Shown: positions 44,990-55,043, counted from the stretch's first letter. The stretch: DNA of 64,000 nucleotides from Desulfovibrio oxyclinae DSM 11498 (GCF_000375485.1 NZ_AQXE01000004.1:172069-236068), one strand, 5' to 3'. The notes: generated by a model from the sequence alone, not told the origin. Made by a program: numbers and translations.

Positions 44990-45478
44990 CTACCTCAGGA
45001 TGGCCATGAGGCCGTTGACCGCATGCATGACGGTCTGTTCCTTGACTTCGTCGCGCGAGCCTTCGAACTGGTTGAGCTTGGTGCGCACCACGGTGCCGTT
45101 GATGCACCACGCCATCCAGACGGTTCCGACAGGCTTGTCCGGCGTGCCGCCAGTAGGTCCGGCCACTCCGGAAACAGCGACCGAGACATTGGCGCCGATG
45201 GCCTTCTGCACGCCCTGCGCCATGATCTTCACAACTTCTTCGCTGACCGCGCCGTGGGCATCCAGTACGTCCTCGGGAACGCCGAGCAGGTCGCGCTTGA
45301 CCTCGTTGGCATAGGCAACCACGCCGCCCCGAAACCATTGGGAGCTGCCGGAAACATCCGTCAGCGTGCTGGAGAGCAGGCCGCCGGTGCAGGACTCGGC
45401 AGTGGCCAGCGTATCGCCTTCAAGGCCGAGCAGTTCGCCCACTTCGGACACGGCCCGTAAAATCAGTGTCTTGTCCAT
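44990..45478 (-). CDS. pncC: Nicotinamide-nucleotide amidase, CinA C-terminal family
   Basis: A 162-residue protein with TAESCTGGLLSS (active-site serine) and the later GVAGPTGG motif, matching PncC, which deamidates NMN to nicotinate mononucleotide in NAD recycling. It lacks the N-terminal CinA MoCF-like domain. ATG 45478 has GGAGGATTTG upstream. First gene of a three-gene minus-strand operon. Confidence 0.92.
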   Translation of the reverse strand: MDKTLILRAVSEVGELLGLEGDTLATAESCTGGLLSSTLTDVSGSSQWFRGGVVAYANEVKRDLLGVPEDVLDAHGAVSEEVVKIMAQGVQKAIGANVSVAVSGVAGPTGGTPDKPVGTVWMAWCINGTVVRTKLNQFEGSRDEVKEQTVMHAVNGLMAILR

Positions 45479-45558
45479 CAAATCCTCCGCGTTTTCCATG
45501 CTCTACAAAATGGAGCGCGCTGTTGCAATACGCACGGGGTGCCGATACATTCCCACAC

Positions 45559-45978
45559 ATGTTCACGCCGCGTCAGTTATTGAATAAAGCCCTTGCCAAC
45601 CGCCGGAATCCCTGGAACTGGCTGCTGCACCTGCTCGGGCTCGTTTTTTTTCTTCTGGCGTTGCTGTTCCATTCCTCGACGCTGTTCGGGCTGGCCATCG
45701 GCCTTGGCGGCATCGGGCTTCTCAACCTGCACCTTCCGGCCGGGGCGGACAACGCCTTCACCAAACTGGCGCAGGCCGGGCTCGAACTCGAAGATTCCTT
45801 TCGCGCCATGCCGCGTGGCTGGCGCAAGTGGTTGATTCTTTCCGGGCTGGTCGTCGGGGCGTTCTTCAGCGTGTGGGCCCTGTGGACGCGTGCGGTGCTG
45901 GCTCTGTGCCTGCTGGCCGGGTTCGGCATTCTGGCGCGGGTCGCGGCTCTGAACCGCGCCAAGGGCATCAGGCCCTAA
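45559..45978 (+). CDS. Small integral membrane protein, function unknown
   Basis: A 139-residue protein with a hydrophobic pair of helices near residues 20-60 (LLHLLGLVFFLLALLFHSS) and another in the last third (LILSGLVVGAFFSVWALWTRA). No domain recognised. Start ATG 45559 lacks a strong ribosome site, so expression is less sure. It is divergent from the pncC operon. Confidence 0.6.
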   Translation: MFTPRQLLNKALANRRNPWNWLLHLLGLVFFLLALLFHSSTLFGLAIGLGGIGLLNLHLPAGADNAFTKLAQAGLELEDSFRAMPRGWRKWLILSGLVVGAFFSVWALWTRAVLALCLLAGFGILARVAALNRAKGIRP

Positions 45979-45992
45979 CCGACAGCGCAGCC

Positions 45993-46022
45993 GAAAAAGG
46001 CCGGGATCTTTCGACCCCGGCC
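45993..46022 (-). terminator. Rho-independent terminator after the symporter gene
   Basis: GGCCGGG / CCCGGCC arms followed by T5 on the minus strand, between convergent genes. Confidence 0.8.
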
Positions 46023-46043
46023 CCTCCGATGCGGGCTCCGCGA

Positions 46044-47639
46044 CTAGCGGATATTCTCGAAACACAATTCCACGTGCTCTCGCTGCATGGTCTGCGTAGC
46101 ATAGGCCGCGCCCACGGCCAGCAGCATGGCCACGGGCAGGGCGATCACGTTCGGGTCAACCCACTGCATGAGCCACATGGCCGAGCCCTTGGGTGCCAGC
46201 GATGCCAGCGAATCCACGCCGAACAGGGCCTTGCTCAGGCCGATGACCTTGGCCTCCTTGAGGTGCACGAAGAGCAGCCAGAACATGGAGGTGGCGAAAC
46301 CGCCCACCATGGAGATGACGGCCGCACCTTTGGTCATGCGCTTCCAATAGAGGCCCAGCAGGTAGGCGGGCAGGAACGAGGCTGCACACAGGCCGAAAAA
46401 GAAGGCCGTGGCCCGTGCGATGACGGAGGGCGGCAGCACCCATGCCCAGATCAGCGCCGCGAGAACGGTGGCGGCCACGCCGAAGCGGGAGGCGGCCACA
46501 GATGCCTCGCGTCCCTTGATGTTCTCCCATATGTCGCGTGAGAGCGAGGTCCCGCCCACATGGTACTGCGAGGAGAGCGTGCTCATGGCCGCGGCGAACA
46601 TGCCCAGCAGGAAAAGTCCCGCGAACCACGGCGGCATGATCTTCTCAATGTACAGCGGTATGATTTTGTCCATGTTTCCGGCGGCCATGGCGATGGAGAT
46701 CTTGCCGAACTTTTCCATGAACACGGCGTTGGACAGCGCGCCCACGGTGAAAGCCACGCCGGTCATGATGGGGATGAAGATACCGCCCACCAGCACGGCG
46801 CGGTTCAGTTCCCTGTCGCTGTGCACGGTCATGAACCGGACCGCGAGCTGCGGCTGGGCCAGCACGCCGATGCCCACTCCGTAGACGATGGTGGTGTAGA
46901 TCACCAGCCACAACGGGGTGCCGAAGCGCGCACCCTGCGTCCAGCCTTCCATGCCGCCCAGCTGGAGCTTGGAGGGCATGAGGTGCGCCATGGAGGCCAG
47001 CGTGGAGTGGGCCTCGGTCACGCCGCCGAGCATGTAGTAGGTGCCGCCCAGCAGCATCAGCATCATCATTCCCATGATGAGCGCCTGAAACGCATCCGTG
47101 TACATGACCGCCTTCAGGCCGCCGGTGATGACGTAGGCCGCCAGCAGCAGGGTCATGAATACCAGCGCGGCTTCATAGGGCACGCCGAGGGAGATTTCCA
47201 GAATCCGGGAGATGCCGATGAGCACGGCTGCGGCGTAGATCGGAATGAAAAGAAAGATGATTCCACCCGCGAAGCGCTGGATGAAGCTGGAGCGGTAGCG
47301 CCTACCGAGCAGCTCGGGGAAGGTATGGCTGTTCAGGGACAGCCCCATGCGCCGCGTGCGTTTGCCGAAGCCGACCATGGCGATGAACACGCCCACGAAG
47401 ATGGTCAGGAAGGTCAGCCAGAGCAGCGGAAAGCCGAACAGTCCTGCCGCGCCGCCAAAGCCGACGATGGCGGAGGTGGAGACGAAGGTCGCCCCGTAGG
47501 ACAGGGCCATGACCCACGGGGACATGCGGCGGCCTGCAAGCATGTAGTCGGTGGGTCGCTGCGTGGTTTTCCACCCCTTGTAGCCGAGGTACATGACCAC
47601 GGCCAGATAGAGCAGGATGGCGATGACTTTGGAGATCAT
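46044..47639 (-). CDS. Sodium/solute symporter (SSS family)
   Basis: A 531-residue protein with about 13 membrane helices. The pattern ATFVSTSAIVGFGGAAG in the second helix and YRSSFIQRFAGGII fit the SSS fold; the region GMFAAAMSTLSSQYHVGG matches the sodium-binding helix with conserved serines. Substrate is not evident (family members take proline, pantothenate, acetate or sugars). ATG 47639 has AGGAGGATTAGC upstream. A tiny membrane-protein gene ends 1 bp before it and is likely its accessory subunit. Confidence 0.88.
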   Translation of the reverse strand: MISKVIAILLYLAVVMYLGYKGWKTTQRPTDYMLAGRRMSPWVMALSYGATFVSTSAIVGFGGAAGLFGFPLLWLTFLTIFVGVFIAMVGFGKRTRRMGLSLNSHTFPELLGRRYRSSFIQRFAGGIIFLFIPIYAAAVLIGISRILEISLGVPYEAALVFMTLLLAAYVITGGLKAVMYTDAFQALIMGMMMLMLLGGTYYMLGGVTEAHSTLASMAHLMPSKLQLGGMEGWTQGARFGTPLWLVIYTTIVYGVGIGVLAQPQLAVRFMTVHSDRELNRAVLVGGIFIPIMTGVAFTVGALSNAVFMEKFGKISIAMAAGNMDKIIPLYIEKIMPPWFAGLFLLGMFAAAMSTLSSQYHVGGTSLSRDIWENIKGREASVAASRFGVAATVLAALIWAWVLPPSVIARATAFFFGLCAASFLPAYLLGLYWKRMTKGAAVISMVGGFATSMFWLLFVHLKEAKVIGLSKALFGVDSLASLAPKGSAMWLMQWVDPNVIALPVAMLLAVGAAYATQTMQREHVELCFENIR

Positions 47640-47640
47640 G

Positions 47641-47778
47641 CTAATCCTCCTGCTTGCGGGGTTTGGCTTCATACCCCTTGTTGTTCCAGTTTCTGAGTCC
47701 GTAGCCCACGCACCAGACGGATGCGGCAAGGCACAGCCAGAGAGCGGCGGCGGGTTCAAAGGTGTCGAATCCCAGCAT
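47641..47778 (-). CDS. Symporter small accessory protein (45 residues)
   Basis: A 45-residue protein: one membrane helix (AAALWLCLAASVWCVGYGL) followed by a polar tail NWNNKGYEAKPRKQED. ATG 47778 has GAGGAG upstream, and the stop is 1 bp before the symporter start. Genes of this size and pattern occur next to sodium symporters in sulfate reducers and are annotated as symporter small accessory proteins. Co-translation with the symporter is likely. Confidence 0.72.
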   Translation of the reverse strand: MLGFDTFEPAAALWLCLAASVWCVGYGLRNWNNKGYEAKPRKQED

Positions 47779-47821
47779 CGGAGTCTCCTCGTACTTTGAG
47801 GGCCTTGGCGGTGCCGGGGGC

Positions 47822-47861
47822 AAAAAGAAACGGGCCGCCGGCTTGTCGCCTGCGGCCCGTT
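47822..47861 (-). terminator. Rho-independent terminator
   Basis: AACGGGCCGC / GCGGCCCGTT stem with T-rich run on the minus strand, after the FAD oxidoreductase gene and before the small symporter gene. Confidence 0.75.
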
Positions 47862-48023
47862 GTTTGCGTCGTGTTCAGGTCTCTATGCCTGAGTCGCAAC
47901 CTCCGGTCCGCAGGTGCCGGTAAAGAAAAAAAAGAAAAAGAAACCGAAAAATTCGGGTAGCTGGAAGGTGCTGAACCGGAGACTGCGGGACTCGTTGGTT
48001 GCCATTCCTGAGCGATACCCGAA

Positions 48024-49385
48024 CTATACCGGATCGGTCAAGTAGGTTTTTGCCATGATCTGGGATGACCGGGCCATGAGCCTCGGCAGCAGGCCGCCCG
48101 AAGCGCGGACGTTGTCGAACGTATCCAGCAGCTCTCGCAGCTTGTCCGGGAAAGGTCCCAGATGACGGCGCATCACTTCGCGAACCGCGCGCTCCGCGGC
48201 TTCGTCCCGGTCCTGATCCGGCAGCTGTACGGACGGCAGCCCCTGCGGCATTTCGTTTTTGCGAGCCTGTTGGGCCGCCGCAATCCCTGCGCGCCTGCCG
48301 AACACGAGGCACGCGAGCACCATGGCCCCGCCAATACGCTGTGCGCCGTGCATTCCGGTGGCGCATTCCCCGGCAGCGAAAAGATTCGGAACCGTGGTGG
48401 CGCCGCGCTCGTCCACGACGGCACCGCCGTTTCCGGCATGGGCCATGGGCGCGGCCTCCACCATGCCTTCATGTGTGCGAACCCTGACGAAGCCGTCATC
48501 TTCCGCGCGCTCCAGCAGCCAGCGGTCAATGACGGCATCCTCATGGAACGGAAAAGTCGGGCAGTGCCCGTATCTGGTCGTGAGCAGTTCCGGGGCAAAG
48601 TCGGGCTGGTGTTCCTTGCCCTGGTGCAGAATCGTCCGTCCGTTCTTGGTCAGACCGGCTGGATTGATATAGGCACCGTGCCGATCATGCCAGAGGAACT
48701 GCATGTATCCCGCGTTGGCAATATCACAGCCCGCGCCATGGAGCAGGGCCAGCGATATTCCCCGGTTTGCCGGACCGCAGACGCGGTGTTCGTAAAGCGG
48801 GGCCGAACCGCCGAGGGCCATAACCACGCTCCGGGCTCGGATGGCAACGGGTTTTCCAGCGCCGTTCAGTCCCCACGCTCCGGTGCAGACGCCGTCCTCC
48901 ACAGTGAGGCCGCGAATGTCGAGGTCCGCGTCGATCATGCCGCCGAGCAGTCGCACCCGGTTCTCCAGCTTGGCGTGCGCCTGCCGGAGCCCGTCGAACA
49001 CGAAAGAGCGTGGGCATCCACTGCCGCATCCGGCGAACCGTTGCAGCGTGCCCTCCCTGCGTCGGAAATCGAGTGAGGCTGACCAGAGTTCGCGAAATCG
49101 TTCGCGTGCCTCCCCGGCCATGATCCGGACCAGTTCGGGACGAACGAAACCGGGATCGGCGAGTTCCAGAACTTCATGGACGAAAGCGTCGCGCTCCTCG
49201 TCCGTCAGCGGAACCTGAATGCCCAGCGCATCGTTTCGGTTGGCGAAGGACGACCCCGCAGGGCCGGGACGAAGACAGGCAGAGAGAACGGAAATGTCCG
49301 GTGCCGCCTCATGCGCGGCCTGTGCCGCACGAAGTCCCGCAAGCCCTGCGCCGAGCACGAGAACATCAGTCTCGGCGCGGATCAT
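48024..49385 (-). CDS. FAD-dependent oxidoreductase of the fumarate reductase/L-aspartate oxidase type
   Basis: A 453-residue flavoprotein with the dinucleotide-binding loop VLVLGAGLAGLRAA at the N-terminus and the FAD segment VPNLFAAGECATGMHGAQRIGGAMVLACLVFG near residue 340. The family covers NadB and succinate/fumarate-type flavin subunits. It contains an unusual FAGCGSGCPRSF motif near residue 120. It overlaps the preceding flavodoxin-like reductase by 4 bp, so they act in the same operon. Substrate unknown. Confidence 0.8.
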   Translation of the reverse strand: MIRAETDVLVLGAGLAGLRAAQAAHEAAPDISVLSACLRPGPAGSSFANRNDALGIQVPLTDEERDAFVHEVLELADPGFVRPELVRIMAGEARERFRELWSASLDFRRREGTLQRFAGCGSGCPRSFVFDGLRQAHAKLENRVRLLGGMIDADLDIRGLTVEDGVCTGAWGLNGAGKPVAIRARSVVMALGGSAPLYEHRVCGPANRGISLALLHGAGCDIANAGYMQFLWHDRHGAYINPAGLTKNGRTILHQGKEHQPDFAPELLTTRYGHCPTFPFHEDAVIDRWLLERAEDDGFVRVRTHEGMVEAAPMAHAGNGGAVVDERGATTVPNLFAAGECATGMHGAQRIGGAMVLACLVFGRRAGIAAAQQARKNEMPQGLPSVQLPDQDRDEAAERAVREVMRRHLGPFPDKLRELLDTFDNVRASGGLLPRLMARSSQIMAKTYLTDPV

Positions 49386-49975
49386 CCAAGAACCGACTTG
49401 GCAAGCGTCTCACCAAGCTGGGCACAGCGGCCCATGACGTCCTCGCGCTCGCGAACCTTCCCGGCCTTGAACACCTCAAGGACGGGCAGCTCGCCTACTA
49501 TCTCGTAGTCGTGCGACTCCAACGGCATACGCATGGCGGGCATGGCGAGGCCGAGGTTCTCTTCCTCCACCTGCTCACCGATGCAGGAAATGACGGCCTT
49601 GCGCCCCTGACCTGCCAGACGGCTGGACCACTCGCGCGGGAAGCCGTCTGAGAAATTGTAATAACAGTACATCCGGTCGATGAACGCCTTCATCATGGCC
49701 GTGACGTTGTAAGTGTGCACCGGGGTGACCAGGATCAGGCCCTTGGCTTCCTCAATGAGCGGATAGATGAGCTGGAATCCGTCCTTGAGGCCGGTGCAGG
49801 CCTTGTCCTTGCGGCAGGCTTCGCAGCCGATGCAGGAGTCGAAGGTATAATCGCGAAGCCGGATCACTTCGGCCTCGGCCCCTGCCTTGCGGGCCTGTTC
49901 CGCCATGGCTTCGGCCATGCGGTCACTGTTACCGCCCCGTCTGGGCGTGGCACTCACTGCAAGAATGTCAGGCAT
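49382..49975 (-). CDS. NAD(P)H-dependent flavodoxin-like FMN reductase
   Basis: A 197-residue flavodoxin-fold protein with ILAVSATPRRGGNSDRMAEAM as FMN-binding loop, a cysteine cluster in DSCIGCEACRKDKACTG that is typical of iron-sulfur-flavoprotein-like members, and VTPVHTYNVTAMMKAFIDRM. It likely reduces FMN or small molecules with NAD(P)H. It overlaps the FAD enzyme by 4 bp, suggesting an electron-transfer pair. Confidence 0.8.
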   Translation of the reverse strand: MPDILAVSATPRRGGNSDRMAEAMAEQARKAGAEAEVIRLRDYTFDSCIGCEACRKDKACTGLKDGFQLIYPLIEEAKGLILVTPVHTYNVTAMMKAFIDRMYCYYNFSDGFPREWSSRLAGQGRKAVISCIGEQVEEENLGLAMPAMRMPLESHDYEIVGELPVLEVFKAGKVREREDVMGRCAQLGETLAKSVLG

Positions 49976-50063
49976 GGGTCGCTCCGTGGTTTCTGGTTAC
50001 ATCCGATGCTGACAATACCCTGTCAGCGGCTTTCGCTCAAGCCGGGCGGTGATGGAACAAGAA

Positions 50064-50096
50064 AAGGCCGGATCGGAAAACTCCGACCCGGCCTTG
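50064..50096 (-). terminator. Terminator of the envelope operon
   Basis: AAGGCCGG / CCGGCCTT outer arms with an inner TCGGA / TCCGA stem, followed by TTTTC on the minus strand. Confidence 0.8.
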
Positions 50097-50122
50097 TATC
50101 CGATATGAAAGGGAATGCCCGT

Positions 50123-50923
50123 CTAGGACATCTTTTTCTTGGCGAACTGAAGCATCTTGGCCGCTTCCTTGAAGTTCGGATTGATGTCCAGCGCACGCTG
50201 TGCGGCCTGACCCATCTTTTTCCATTTCTTCCAGTCGTAATAGAGCCTGCCCACGTTGAAGTGCAGGTACTCGTCGTCGGAAGTGATGGCCAGCGCCTTG
50301 AGGTAGTATTTCTCGGCGGTCTCGAAGTCGCCCATCTTCCGCAGCACCATGCCGATGCGGTTGTAGAGGAAGATGGCATTGGGATCGTCGCGGAGCGCTT
50401 CGTCCAGCAGCTTGAAGGCGTCCTGATACCGTTCGGCCTTCAGGTAGCGGTCGGCGATGTCGGCCTTGAGGTCGGAATCCGAGCCGAATTCCTTCACCAG
50501 CTGTTCGAAAATCGCCTGCGCTTTGTCGTACTCTTCCCTGTCGAGGTGGTCCTGACCTTTCTGGAGCTCGTTCTCCTTGCGCTGCTGCATGGCCGCGAGG
50601 TCTTCCTTTGCCTCGTCGGTTACCTGCTCCTGAAGCGCCTTGAGCAGCTCGTTCATGGATCCCAGCAGCGCCTTTTCATTGCCCGGCTCGTACGTGATGA
50701 CCAGCGGGTAGACCTTGCGCAGGTTGGCGTCGGCGTTCAGGGCATAGGTGGCGTCGCGGATCATCTGCTCGAATTCCTGACGCTCACCCTTCATGAGGGA
50801 TTCCTTGAGCATTCCGAGCACGGCGTCGCGCACGGCCTGGACCGCGGGCATGTACTTGCCCTTTTTCAGCGACGAGCTGACCGAGTGCAGTTTCTTTCTG
50901 CTGTTGATGAGCGAATTGGACAT
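50123..50923 (-). CDS. TPR protein (last gene of envelope operon)
   Basis: A 266-residue soluble protein. Residues 100-255 contain about four TPR units (EYDKAQAIFEQLVKEFG, RYQDAFKLLDEALRDDP, DFETAEKYYLKALAIT, WKKMGQAAQRALDINP). The N-terminus is a charged helical region. No catalytic motif. It ends the HD-ddl-waaA-kdsB-carA-TPR group and may be a scaffold. Confidence 0.8.
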   Translation of the reverse strand: MSNSLINSRKKLHSVSSSLKKGKYMPAVQAVRDAVLGMLKESLMKGERQEFEQMIRDATYALNADANLRKVYPLVITYEPGNEKALLGSMNELLKALQEQVTDEAKEDLAAMQQRKENELQKGQDHLDREEYDKAQAIFEQLVKEFGSDSDLKADIADRYLKAERYQDAFKLLDEALRDDPNAIFLYNRIGMVLRKMGDFETAEKYYLKALAITSDDEYLHFNVGRLYYDWKKWKKMGQAAQRALDINPNFKEAAKMLQFAKKKMS

Positions 50924-50956
50924 GAACGGCTCCAGCCTCTGTTTGACCCCTGCGGG

Positions 50957-52081
50957 CTATTTGCCCGTCTTTTCGCGCACCAATTCCCGGAAACGGCTGA
51001 AGAAGTAACGGCTGTCGTGCGGGCCCGGGGCCGCTTCCGGATGGTACTGGATGGCCAGAATCGGCTTTTCCTTGTGCGCGAATCCCTCAAGCGTGTCGTC
51101 ATTGAGGTTTTTGTGGGTGGGTTCAAGGAAATCCAGTCCGGCTATATCTACGCAAAAACCGTGGTTTTGGGAAGATATTTCAATTTTTCGCGTAGTCAGG
51201 TCCATAACGGGATGGTTGCATCCGTGGTGGCCGAATTTGAGCTTGTAGCTTTTGGCACCCATGGCGAGACCGAGAATCTGATGTCCGAGGCAGATGCCTG
51301 CCACGGGATGGTCCTCGGTGAGGTCTCTGGCTGCTTCCACCGCGTTTTCCACGGCGGCGGGGTCGCCGGGGCCGTTGGAAAGGAAGATCGCGTCCGGCTT
51401 CAGGTTGCGCACTTCCGCGGCGCGGGCGCTGGAGGGCACCACGAGCAGGTCGAAGCCCTGATCCGCCAGCAGGCGCAGGATGTTGAACTTGATGCCGAAG
51501 TCGTAGACCGCAAGGCGCGGGCCGTTGCCCTGCCATTCGGCCTGATCGATGGACTCGAAAAATCTGGGACGTCCGTCCACCCAAGCGAAGGGGCGGTCGG
51601 AGGAAACGCCGTCGGCGAGGTTCAGGCCTTCCATGTCCGGCTGGCCCTGTGCACGCCTGACCGCTTCTTCCTCGGAGATGTCCTCGGTGGTGATGTAGCC
51701 GCGCATGGCGCCGTTCAGGCGCAGGTGACGCGTCAGGGCGCGGGTGTCGATGTCCTCGATGCCGGTTACGCCGTTCTCGCGCAGGTAGTCCGGCAGGGAC
51801 TTGGTGGCCCGCCAGTTGCTCGGCGTCTTGCAGCATTCCTTGACGATGAGCCCGGCCGCCTTGACGGACAGGGACTCCACGTCCACGTCGTTTACCCCGT
51901 AGTTGCCTATGAGGGGATAGGTCATGCAGACGAGCTGTCCGTTGTAGGACGGGTCGGTGAGAATCTCCTGATACCCGGTCATGCCGGTGTTGAAGATCAC
52001 TTCGCCGCCGGTTTCGCCTTCGCCGGTGAAGGAGGTCCCGTGAAAAATGGTGCCGTCTTCAAGGGCAAGGATAGCTTTCAT
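50957..52081 (-). CDS. carA: Carbamoyl-phosphate synthase small subunit (glutaminase)
   Basis: A 374-residue protein with an N-terminal CarA-specific domain and a class I glutamine amidotransferase at the C-terminus. The catalytic cysteine is in [14 protein letters not shown]; the catalytic His and Glu are in YHPEAAPGP. It supplies ammonia to CarB for pyrimidine and arginine synthesis. Its start abuts the kdsB stop with no gap. CarB is not in the window. Confidence 0.96.
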   Translation of the reverse strand: MKAILALEDGTIFHGTSFTGEGETGGEVIFNTGMTGYQEILTDPSYNGQLVCMTYPLIGNYGVNDVDVESLSVKAAGLIVKECCKTPSNWRATKSLPDYLRENGVTGIEDIDTRALTRHLRLNGAMRGYITTEDISEEEAVRRAQGQPDMEGLNLADGVSSDRPFAWVDGRPRFFESIDQAEWQGNGPRLAVYDFGIKFNILRLLADQGFDLLVVPSSARAAEVRNLKPDAIFLSNGPGDPAAVENAVEAARDLTEDHPVAGICLGHQILGLAMGAKSYKLKFGHHGCNHPVMDLTTRKIEISSQNHGFCVDIAGLDFLEPTHKNLNDDTLEGFAHKEKPILAIQYHPEAAPGPHDSRYFFSRFRELVREKTGK

Positions 52082-52822
52082 CTATTCCCTCTCAAGGATT
52101 GCGGTTACTGTCTCAAGGTCTTCAGGCCGGTCCACGCCGTGGCAGGCGTGTGCGGTTTCGGTCACGTGGATGTCGATGCCGTTTTCGAGAAAACGCAACT
52201 GCTCCAGCTTTTCCCGCCGTTCCAGCGGGCTCGGCTCAAGCTCGCCGAAGCGCATCAGCGCCTGCATCCTGAAGGCGTAAAGGCCGATGTGCAGGTGGTA
52301 GTCCCCGCCGCTTCCGTCGCGGTCGAAGGGAACCTTTGCCCGCGAAAAATACAGTGCGCGTCCGTCCGCCGAGATCACCGCCTTGACGCGGTCCGGACTT
52401 TCGGCCTCGTCCGGCGCCATGCGGCTGGCCAGCGTGGTGACCATGGCGCGGCAGCGGCTGAAAGGACGCAGCAGATCGTCGATCATGCCCGGATCGAGAC
52501 ACGGCTCGTCACCCTGAATGTTCACGATCACGGATTCCGGATCGGCCTCGATTTTCCGGGCTGCCTCAAGCACGCGGTCCGTGCCGCTGGCGTGTTCGGA
52601 AGAGGTCATGACCACCGGCACCTCGTGCCGTCTCGCCGCCTCGAAAATGCGCTCGTCGTCCGTGGCCAGCGTGACGCTGGTCAGGCCGTCGCACAGCCGG
52701 GCCCGGTTCCAGACGTGCCAGAACATCGGTTTCCCGAGAATCTCCGCAAGGGGTTTTCCCGGAAACCGCGACGACTCATAGCGTGCGGGAATTATGGCGT
52801 GACATTCGGGAAAGGTGCTCAT
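52082..52822 (-). CDS. kdsB: 3-deoxy-manno-octulosonate cytidylyltransferase
   Basis: A 246-residue nucleotidyltransferase with [20 protein letters not shown] at the N-terminus, [14 protein letters not shown] and the NIQGDEP motif, all KdsB. It makes CMP-Kdo from CTP and Kdo for lipid A core. It lies 23 bp downstream of waaA and directly before carA. Confidence 0.95.
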   Translation of the reverse strand: MSTFPECHAIIPARYESSRFPGKPLAEILGKPMFWHVWNRARLCDGLTSVTLATDDERIFEAARRHEVPVVMTSSEHASGTDRVLEAARKIEADPESVIVNIQGDEPCLDPGMIDDLLRPFSRCRAMVTTLASRMAPDEAESPDRVKAVISADGRALYFSRAKVPFDRDGSGGDYHLHIGLYAFRMQALMRFGELEPSPLERREKLEQLRFLENGIDIHVTETAHACHGVDRPEDLETVTAILERE

Positions 52823-52845
52823 GGTTCCATCCGCGCGATGCCCGT

Positions 52846-54135
52846 TTACTCGTTAATGAGGAATTGGGCAAGCCGTTTGCGGACGGCGTCAGCGCCGCCC
52901 GTGCGTGATCGAATGTACTCCGCCGCGGCTTTTGCCGTGCCTTCACGGTCCACCGGAGCCGAAATCGCTTCCAGAAGCAACCGTAAAACGTCGTTTTCGT
53001 CCTCTGCAACATCAACAAGGCCGGATTCGACGATTTCTCCGCCCACCCAGTGAAAACTGCTCCAGTATGGACCGATCACCGGACGCAGGCCGCAGGTCAG
53101 CGGTTCCAGAAAGTTCTGCCCCTTCAGGCGCGGATCGAGGCTGCCGCCCACAAAAACCGCGTCAGCCCGCGAATAGGCAGGAATCAGCTCTCCGAAGGTG
53201 TCCCAGAGGATCACCGTTCCCGGCTTCACCGGCCCGGCAATCTCGGAACGGGCGATCCATTCGGCCCCGAGTTCGTCCAGCCGCTCCCGCCAGCGCTCAA
53301 GCCGCTCCATGTGACGCGGGAACAACCCGGTCACGGCTTCAGGAGCCCTGCGCCGAAGGCCATCCAGAAGCGTGTCGATGCGCTCTTCCTCCTGTTTGCG
53401 CACCGAACCGAGCACCACGAACGGCTCGTCCCGGGGCAAGACGTCAGAGAGCAGATCGCCGTCCGGACAGGATGCGCCTGCACCGACCATACGGTCGAAC
53501 TTGATGTTCGGCATCACCGAGACCCGCTCATGGCCGAACAGGGTGCCGAAGCGCGAGGCGTCGCGGTCGGAGACCGCCATGACCGCATCCGGCGCAAGGT
53601 CGCGGAACAGGCCCGGCCATGTCAGGTACCCGGCGAGACTGCGCGGATTCATCCGCCCGTTGGCAAGCAGCACCGGCACGCCAAGGTTTCGGCATTGCGA
53701 CAGGAAGCCCGGCCATATCTCGGTCTCCAGCAGCAGGGCCAACTTCGGCCGTACCGCGTGAAGCGCCTTCTCCATTATACCTGGCGCATCGAACGGAAAC
53801 ATCCGCACCTGCACGGAAAGGCCGGCACCGGAGCCGTGCACGTCATCCGCCAGCTTACCGAGAATGTCCCGGCCCTGACGAGTATTGGTGGTACACAGCA
53901 CGCGAAGCGGTCTGTCTGTCCACGGGCTTTTCATGTCGCAGAGTATTTCCCGTGCCAGATAGGCCTCGCCGGCGCTGGCGGCCTGAATCCAGACGTCCGC
54001 ACCGGCGGGGACCCCGGCCTGAAGGGTGCGTTCGTCCCACCCGTCGCGAAGGCGACCGTTGGAGCGCAGCACTGGAACCGCGGCCTTCCACAGCAGCGAA
54101 TAGGCCCTCATGGCGGCCCGGACACTGCGCCGCAT
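52846..54135 (-). CDS. waaA: Kdo transferase (3-deoxy-D-manno-octulosonic-acid transferase)
   Basis: A 429-residue GT30 enzyme. The N-terminal part has an uncleaved hydrophobic segment and the acceptor motif [27 protein letters not shown] carries the conserved glutamate and [20 protein letters not shown] is the donor-site motif (variant of the usual GGHNPLEP). It transfers Kdo to lipid A. Start ATG 54135 overlaps the ddl stop by one base (TGATG). Confidence 0.92.
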   Translation of the reverse strand: MRRSVRAAMRAYSLLWKAAVPVLRSNGRLRDGWDERTLQAGVPAGADVWIQAASAGEAYLAREILCDMKSPWTDRPLRVLCTTNTRQGRDILGKLADDVHGSGAGLSVQVRMFPFDAPGIMEKALHAVRPKLALLLETEIWPGFLSQCRNLGVPVLLANGRMNPRSLAGYLTWPGLFRDLAPDAVMAVSDRDASRFGTLFGHERVSVMPNIKFDRMVGAGASCPDGDLLSDVLPRDEPFVVLGSVRKQEEERIDTLLDGLRRRAPEAVTGLFPRHMERLERWRERLDELGAEWIARSEIAGPVKPGTVILWDTFGELIPAYSRADAVFVGGSLDPRLKGQNFLEPLTCGLRPVIGPYWSSFHWVGGEIVESGLVDVAEDENDVLRLLLEAISAPVDREGTAKAAAEYIRSRTGGADAVRKRLAQFLINE

Positions 54136-55043
54136 CAGCCGCGCTCCCGCATTCCGGTGCGGATCAGCTCGGCAATGAGACCCTCGAAGGTCAGACCGAG
54201 CTCGGCGGCCGCCTGCGGCAAGAGGCTCGTGGGCGTCATGCCCGGGAGCGTGTTGACCTCCAGCAGCCACGGCTGCCCGTCGCTCAGGATGAAATCCGCA
54301 CGGCTGTAACCGGTCAGCCCGAGCGCTTCGTTGGCCACAAGCGTCATGCCCTGAACGGCCTCGGTAATTGCGTCGTCCACGGGTGCGGGGCAGATCTCCT
54401 CGGCCCCGTCCGCGTCGTATTTGTTCGCGTAGTCGAAGAATTCGGAGCCCGGCTTGGGCTTGATCATGATCAGCGGCAGTGCGCGCCCGCCCAACATGCC
54501 GCAGGTCAACTCCACGCCCGGCATGTACGGCTCGATGATCGCCTCGTCGCACAGGTCGAAAACCGCATTGACCGCAGGCAGAAGCTGCTCCGGTTCGCGC
54601 ACCAGCCCCATGCCCACACTGGAGCCGCCGCAGTTGGGCTTGACGAACACGGGCAACTCAAGTTCGCACTTCCAGGATTCGTCTGGACGCGACGTTACCA
54701 ACTGCCAGTCGGGCGTAGGGATTCCTGCGCGACGGAACAGCTGCTTGGAGGCGGCCTTGTTCAGCGCCATGAAGGATTCGGATGCCCCGGCGCCCTGATA
54801 CGGGCAGCCAACGGCATCGAGCATCGCCTGTACCAGCCCGTCCTCGCCGGGAGAGCCGTGCATGTTGATGAAGGCGAACTCCGCCTCTTCGGCGGCCTCG
54901 GTGATGGTGTCGAATTCGAGCGCGGGATCGAGAAAACGAACCGAGTGCCCGAGATTTTCCATTGCGGTGTGTATCTTGCGGGCGCCCGAAAGCGAGACGT
55001 CACGCTCGCTGGACCAGCCCCCGGCTATCAAGAGTAAGTTCAT
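54135..55043 (-). CDS. ddl: D-alanine--D-alanine ligase
   Basis: A 302-residue ATP-grasp enzyme. GGWSSERDVSLSGARK is the N-terminal substrate loop, FVKPNCGGSSVGMGLV the ATP-binding strand and FILSDGQPWLLEVNTLPGMTPTS the metal site. It makes the D-Ala-D-Ala dipeptide of peptidoglycan. Its first 44 bases overlap the end of the HD gene, and its stop overlaps waaA. Confidence 0.94.
   Translation of the reverse strand: MNLLLIAGGWSSERDVSLSGARKIHTAMENLGHSVRFLDPALEFDTITEAAEEAEFAFINMHGSPGEDGLVQAMLDAVGCPYQGAGASESFMALNKAASKQLFRRAGIPTPDWQLVTSRPDESWKCELELPVFVKPNCGGSSVGMGLVREPEQLLPAVNAVFDLCDEAIIEPYMPGVELTCGMLGGRALPLIMIKPKPGSEFFDYANKYDADGAEEICPAPVDDAITEAVQGMTLVANEALGLTGYSRADFILSDGQPWLLEVNTLPGMTPTSLLPQAAAELGLTFEGLIAELIRTGMRERG

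Noticed and set aside
49715..53053. Very long plus-strand open frame (over 1,000 codons)
   Set aside because: It lies antisense to carA, kdsB and other recognised genes, and its translation has no domain-like composition. High GC content produces such shadows.
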